Shown here piece after piece: positions 62,918-64,000 of a stretch of DNA of 64,000 bases. Source of the stretch: Colwellia_A sp041890515 (GTDB taxonomy: Bacteria; Pseudomonadota; Gammaproteobacteria; Enterobacterales; Alteromonadaceae); contig JASDWX010000054.1 of the NCBI GenBank assembly GCA_041890515.1, forward strand, positions 1-64,000, written 5' to 3'. A model generated the notes under the pieces. It had not been told where the DNA came from. It saw only the letters and a list, made by a program, of their open reading frames with translations, and did not search any database. Both the position numbers and the translations under genes were made by a program. Position 1 is the stretch's first letter, and each line of letters opens with the position of its first letter.

Positions 62918-64000
62918 ATGAACACACAACACAACTGCGACGTATTAATTATTGGTAGCGGTGCTGCCGGTTTATCTCTAGCGTTACATTTAGCCAAAGA
63001 CGCTGATGTCGTGGTACTCAGCAAAGCTCTAATAAATGCTGGCTCAACGTTTTACGCACAAGGTGGTATTGCGGCTGTTTTTGATGAAAATGATAGCGTT
63101 GCCGCTCATGTTAACGACACATTAATTGCCGGTGCTGGTTTATGTGAAGAAGAAATAGTGCAATATACTGCAGAAAATGCCCGAGCATGTTTAGAATGGC
63201 TAATTGACCAAGGTGTCAACTTTGACCAGGAAGAAGATGAGCAAGGTGAATTACGTTATCATCTTACCCGTGAAGGTGGTCATAGCCATCGCCGTATTCT
63301 TCATTCTGCTGACGCTACGGGTCAAGCCATACAAACGACATTAGTTGATCGCGTTAAGCGTCATAACCGCATAAGAATTTTTGAACGATACAATGCAGTT
63401 GATTTAGTGTGCGAACAGCCAACTGAAGCCAACAATCAACAAAAAAAATGTATCGGTGCTTATATCTGGAACCGAAACAATGAATGTGTTGAACGGATTT
63501 TTGCCAAGAAAACAATTTTAGCCACGGGTGGCGCAAGTAAAGTGTATCAATACACTTCAAACCCTGATGTAGCCAGTGGCGATGGTATAGCAATGGCATG
63601 GCGAGCGGGTTGCCGTGTAGCAAATATGGAATTCAATCAATTTCATCCTACCTGCTTATTTCATCCAGAAGCAGGAAATTTTTTATTAACTGAAGCGTTA
63701 CGTGGAGAAGGTGCCATTTTACGACGTCCTGACGGTAGTCGATTTATGCCAAGTTTTGATGAGCGAGCAGAGCTTGCTCCGCGTGACATCGTAGCCCGTG
63801 CCATTGATTTTGAAATGAAACGCCTCGGCGCTGATTGCATGTATTTAGATATAAGTCACAAATCAGCTGATTTTATAAAGCAGCATTTTCCTAATATTTA
63901 TGAAAAGACAAAGTCTTTAGGTATCGACATTACCAAGCAACCAATGCCTGTTGTACCTGCCGCTCATTACACTTGTGGTGGTGTAATGATCAACAAGCAA
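62918..64000 (+). CDS. nadB: L-aspartate oxidase (partial, runs off the window)
   Basis: 361 codons are visible to the window edge, about two thirds of the normal 530-540. It oxidises aspartate to iminoaspartate, the first step of NAD synthesis. It starts NTQHNCDVLIIGSGAAGLSL, with the FAD motif GSGAAG at residues 13-18. TREGGHSHRRILHSADATG and the active-site PAAHYTCGGV at the very end are NadB hallmarks. It is divergent from rpoE; this neighbourhood (nadB facing rpoE-rseABC) is conserved in gammaproteobacteria. No lesion is seen. Confidence 0.95.
   Translation, partial: MNTQHNCDVLIIGSGAAGLSLALHLAKDADVVVLSKALINAGSTFYAQGGIAAVFDENDSVAAHVNDTLIAGAGLCEEEIVQYTAENARACLEWLIDQGVNFDQEEDEQGELRYHLTREGGHSHRRILHSADATGQAIQTTLVDRVKRHNRIRIFERYNAVDLVCEQPTEANNQQKKCIGAYIWNRNNECVERIFAKKTILATGGASKVYQYTSNPDVASGDGIAMAWRAGCRVANMEFNQFHPTCLFHPEAGNFLLTEALRGEGAILRRPDGSRFMPSFDERAELAPRDIVARAIDFEMKRLGADCMYLDISHKSADFIKQHFPNIYEKTKSLGIDITKQPMPVVPAAHYTCGGVMINKQ

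Noticed and set aside
1..64000. CRISPR arrays, rRNA genes, complete insertion sequences or toxin-antitoxin pairs
   Set aside because: No regularly spaced repeats, rRNA segments, transposase genes or toxin-antitoxin-like gene pairs were found on either strand.

Overview
The window looks like a chromosomal segment of a low-GC marine gammaproteobacterium of the order Alteromonadales, most likely Colwelliaceae (Colwellia/Thalassotalea type). This is inferred from the proteins (PepA-HolC-ValS, CcmA-I, PdhR-AceEF-Lpd, RpoE-RseABC), the AT-rich base composition and the gene order; no database search was possible. A run of ten N at 13216-13225 marks an assembly gap.

Layout. 1-3650 is an AT-rich island carrying one large replication-type helicase gene, with iteron-like repeats upstream. 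It ends at the 3' end of a tRNA-Leu(CAA) gene (3645-4012, minus strand) that is split by a 283-nt group I intron. A second, degenerate tRNA-Leu-like sequence lies at about 4157-4228. From 4.4 to 13.1 kb come housekeeping genes: an RDD membrane protein, lptG-lptF facing pepA-holC-valS, and a cold-shock gene with a long leader. After the gap there is a 5'-truncated lamin-tail-domain protein, hemH, and the complete cytochrome c maturation system split into two divergent operons (ccmFGHI minus, ccmABCDE plus). Then follow pgi, a LacI-type regulator and a BNR-repeat exported protein.

27-29 kb is a decay zone: an HDOD gene with an in-frame TGA where Trp is expected, a frameshifted LuxR-type remnant and a broken efflux-adaptor remnant, next to yacL. 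29.4-37.1 kb is an adaptor plus two-pump RND efflux operon. 37.8-40.1 kb is a four-lipoprotein CsgG/DUF4810/DUF799 operon, followed by an OmpV-like porin. 42-52.3 kb is central carbon metabolism: a long acnB, then pdhR-aceE-aceF-lpd with a perfect PdhR operator upstream of pdhR. 53-60 kb holds accessory genes: a two-cupin protein, a frameshifted di-haem c-type protein, a PhoX-family lipoprotein with a collagen-like stretch, an EamA transporter and a PilZ protein. The window ends with the envelope-stress operon rpoE-rseA-rseB-rseC (with a sigma-E-like promoter) and a divergent nadB running off the edge.

The most notable items are the group I intron in tRNA-Leu(CAA), which by my alignment lies between U32 and U33 rather than inside the anticodon; the adjoining replication-helicase island; the truncated gene at the gap; and three genes broken by point lesions.
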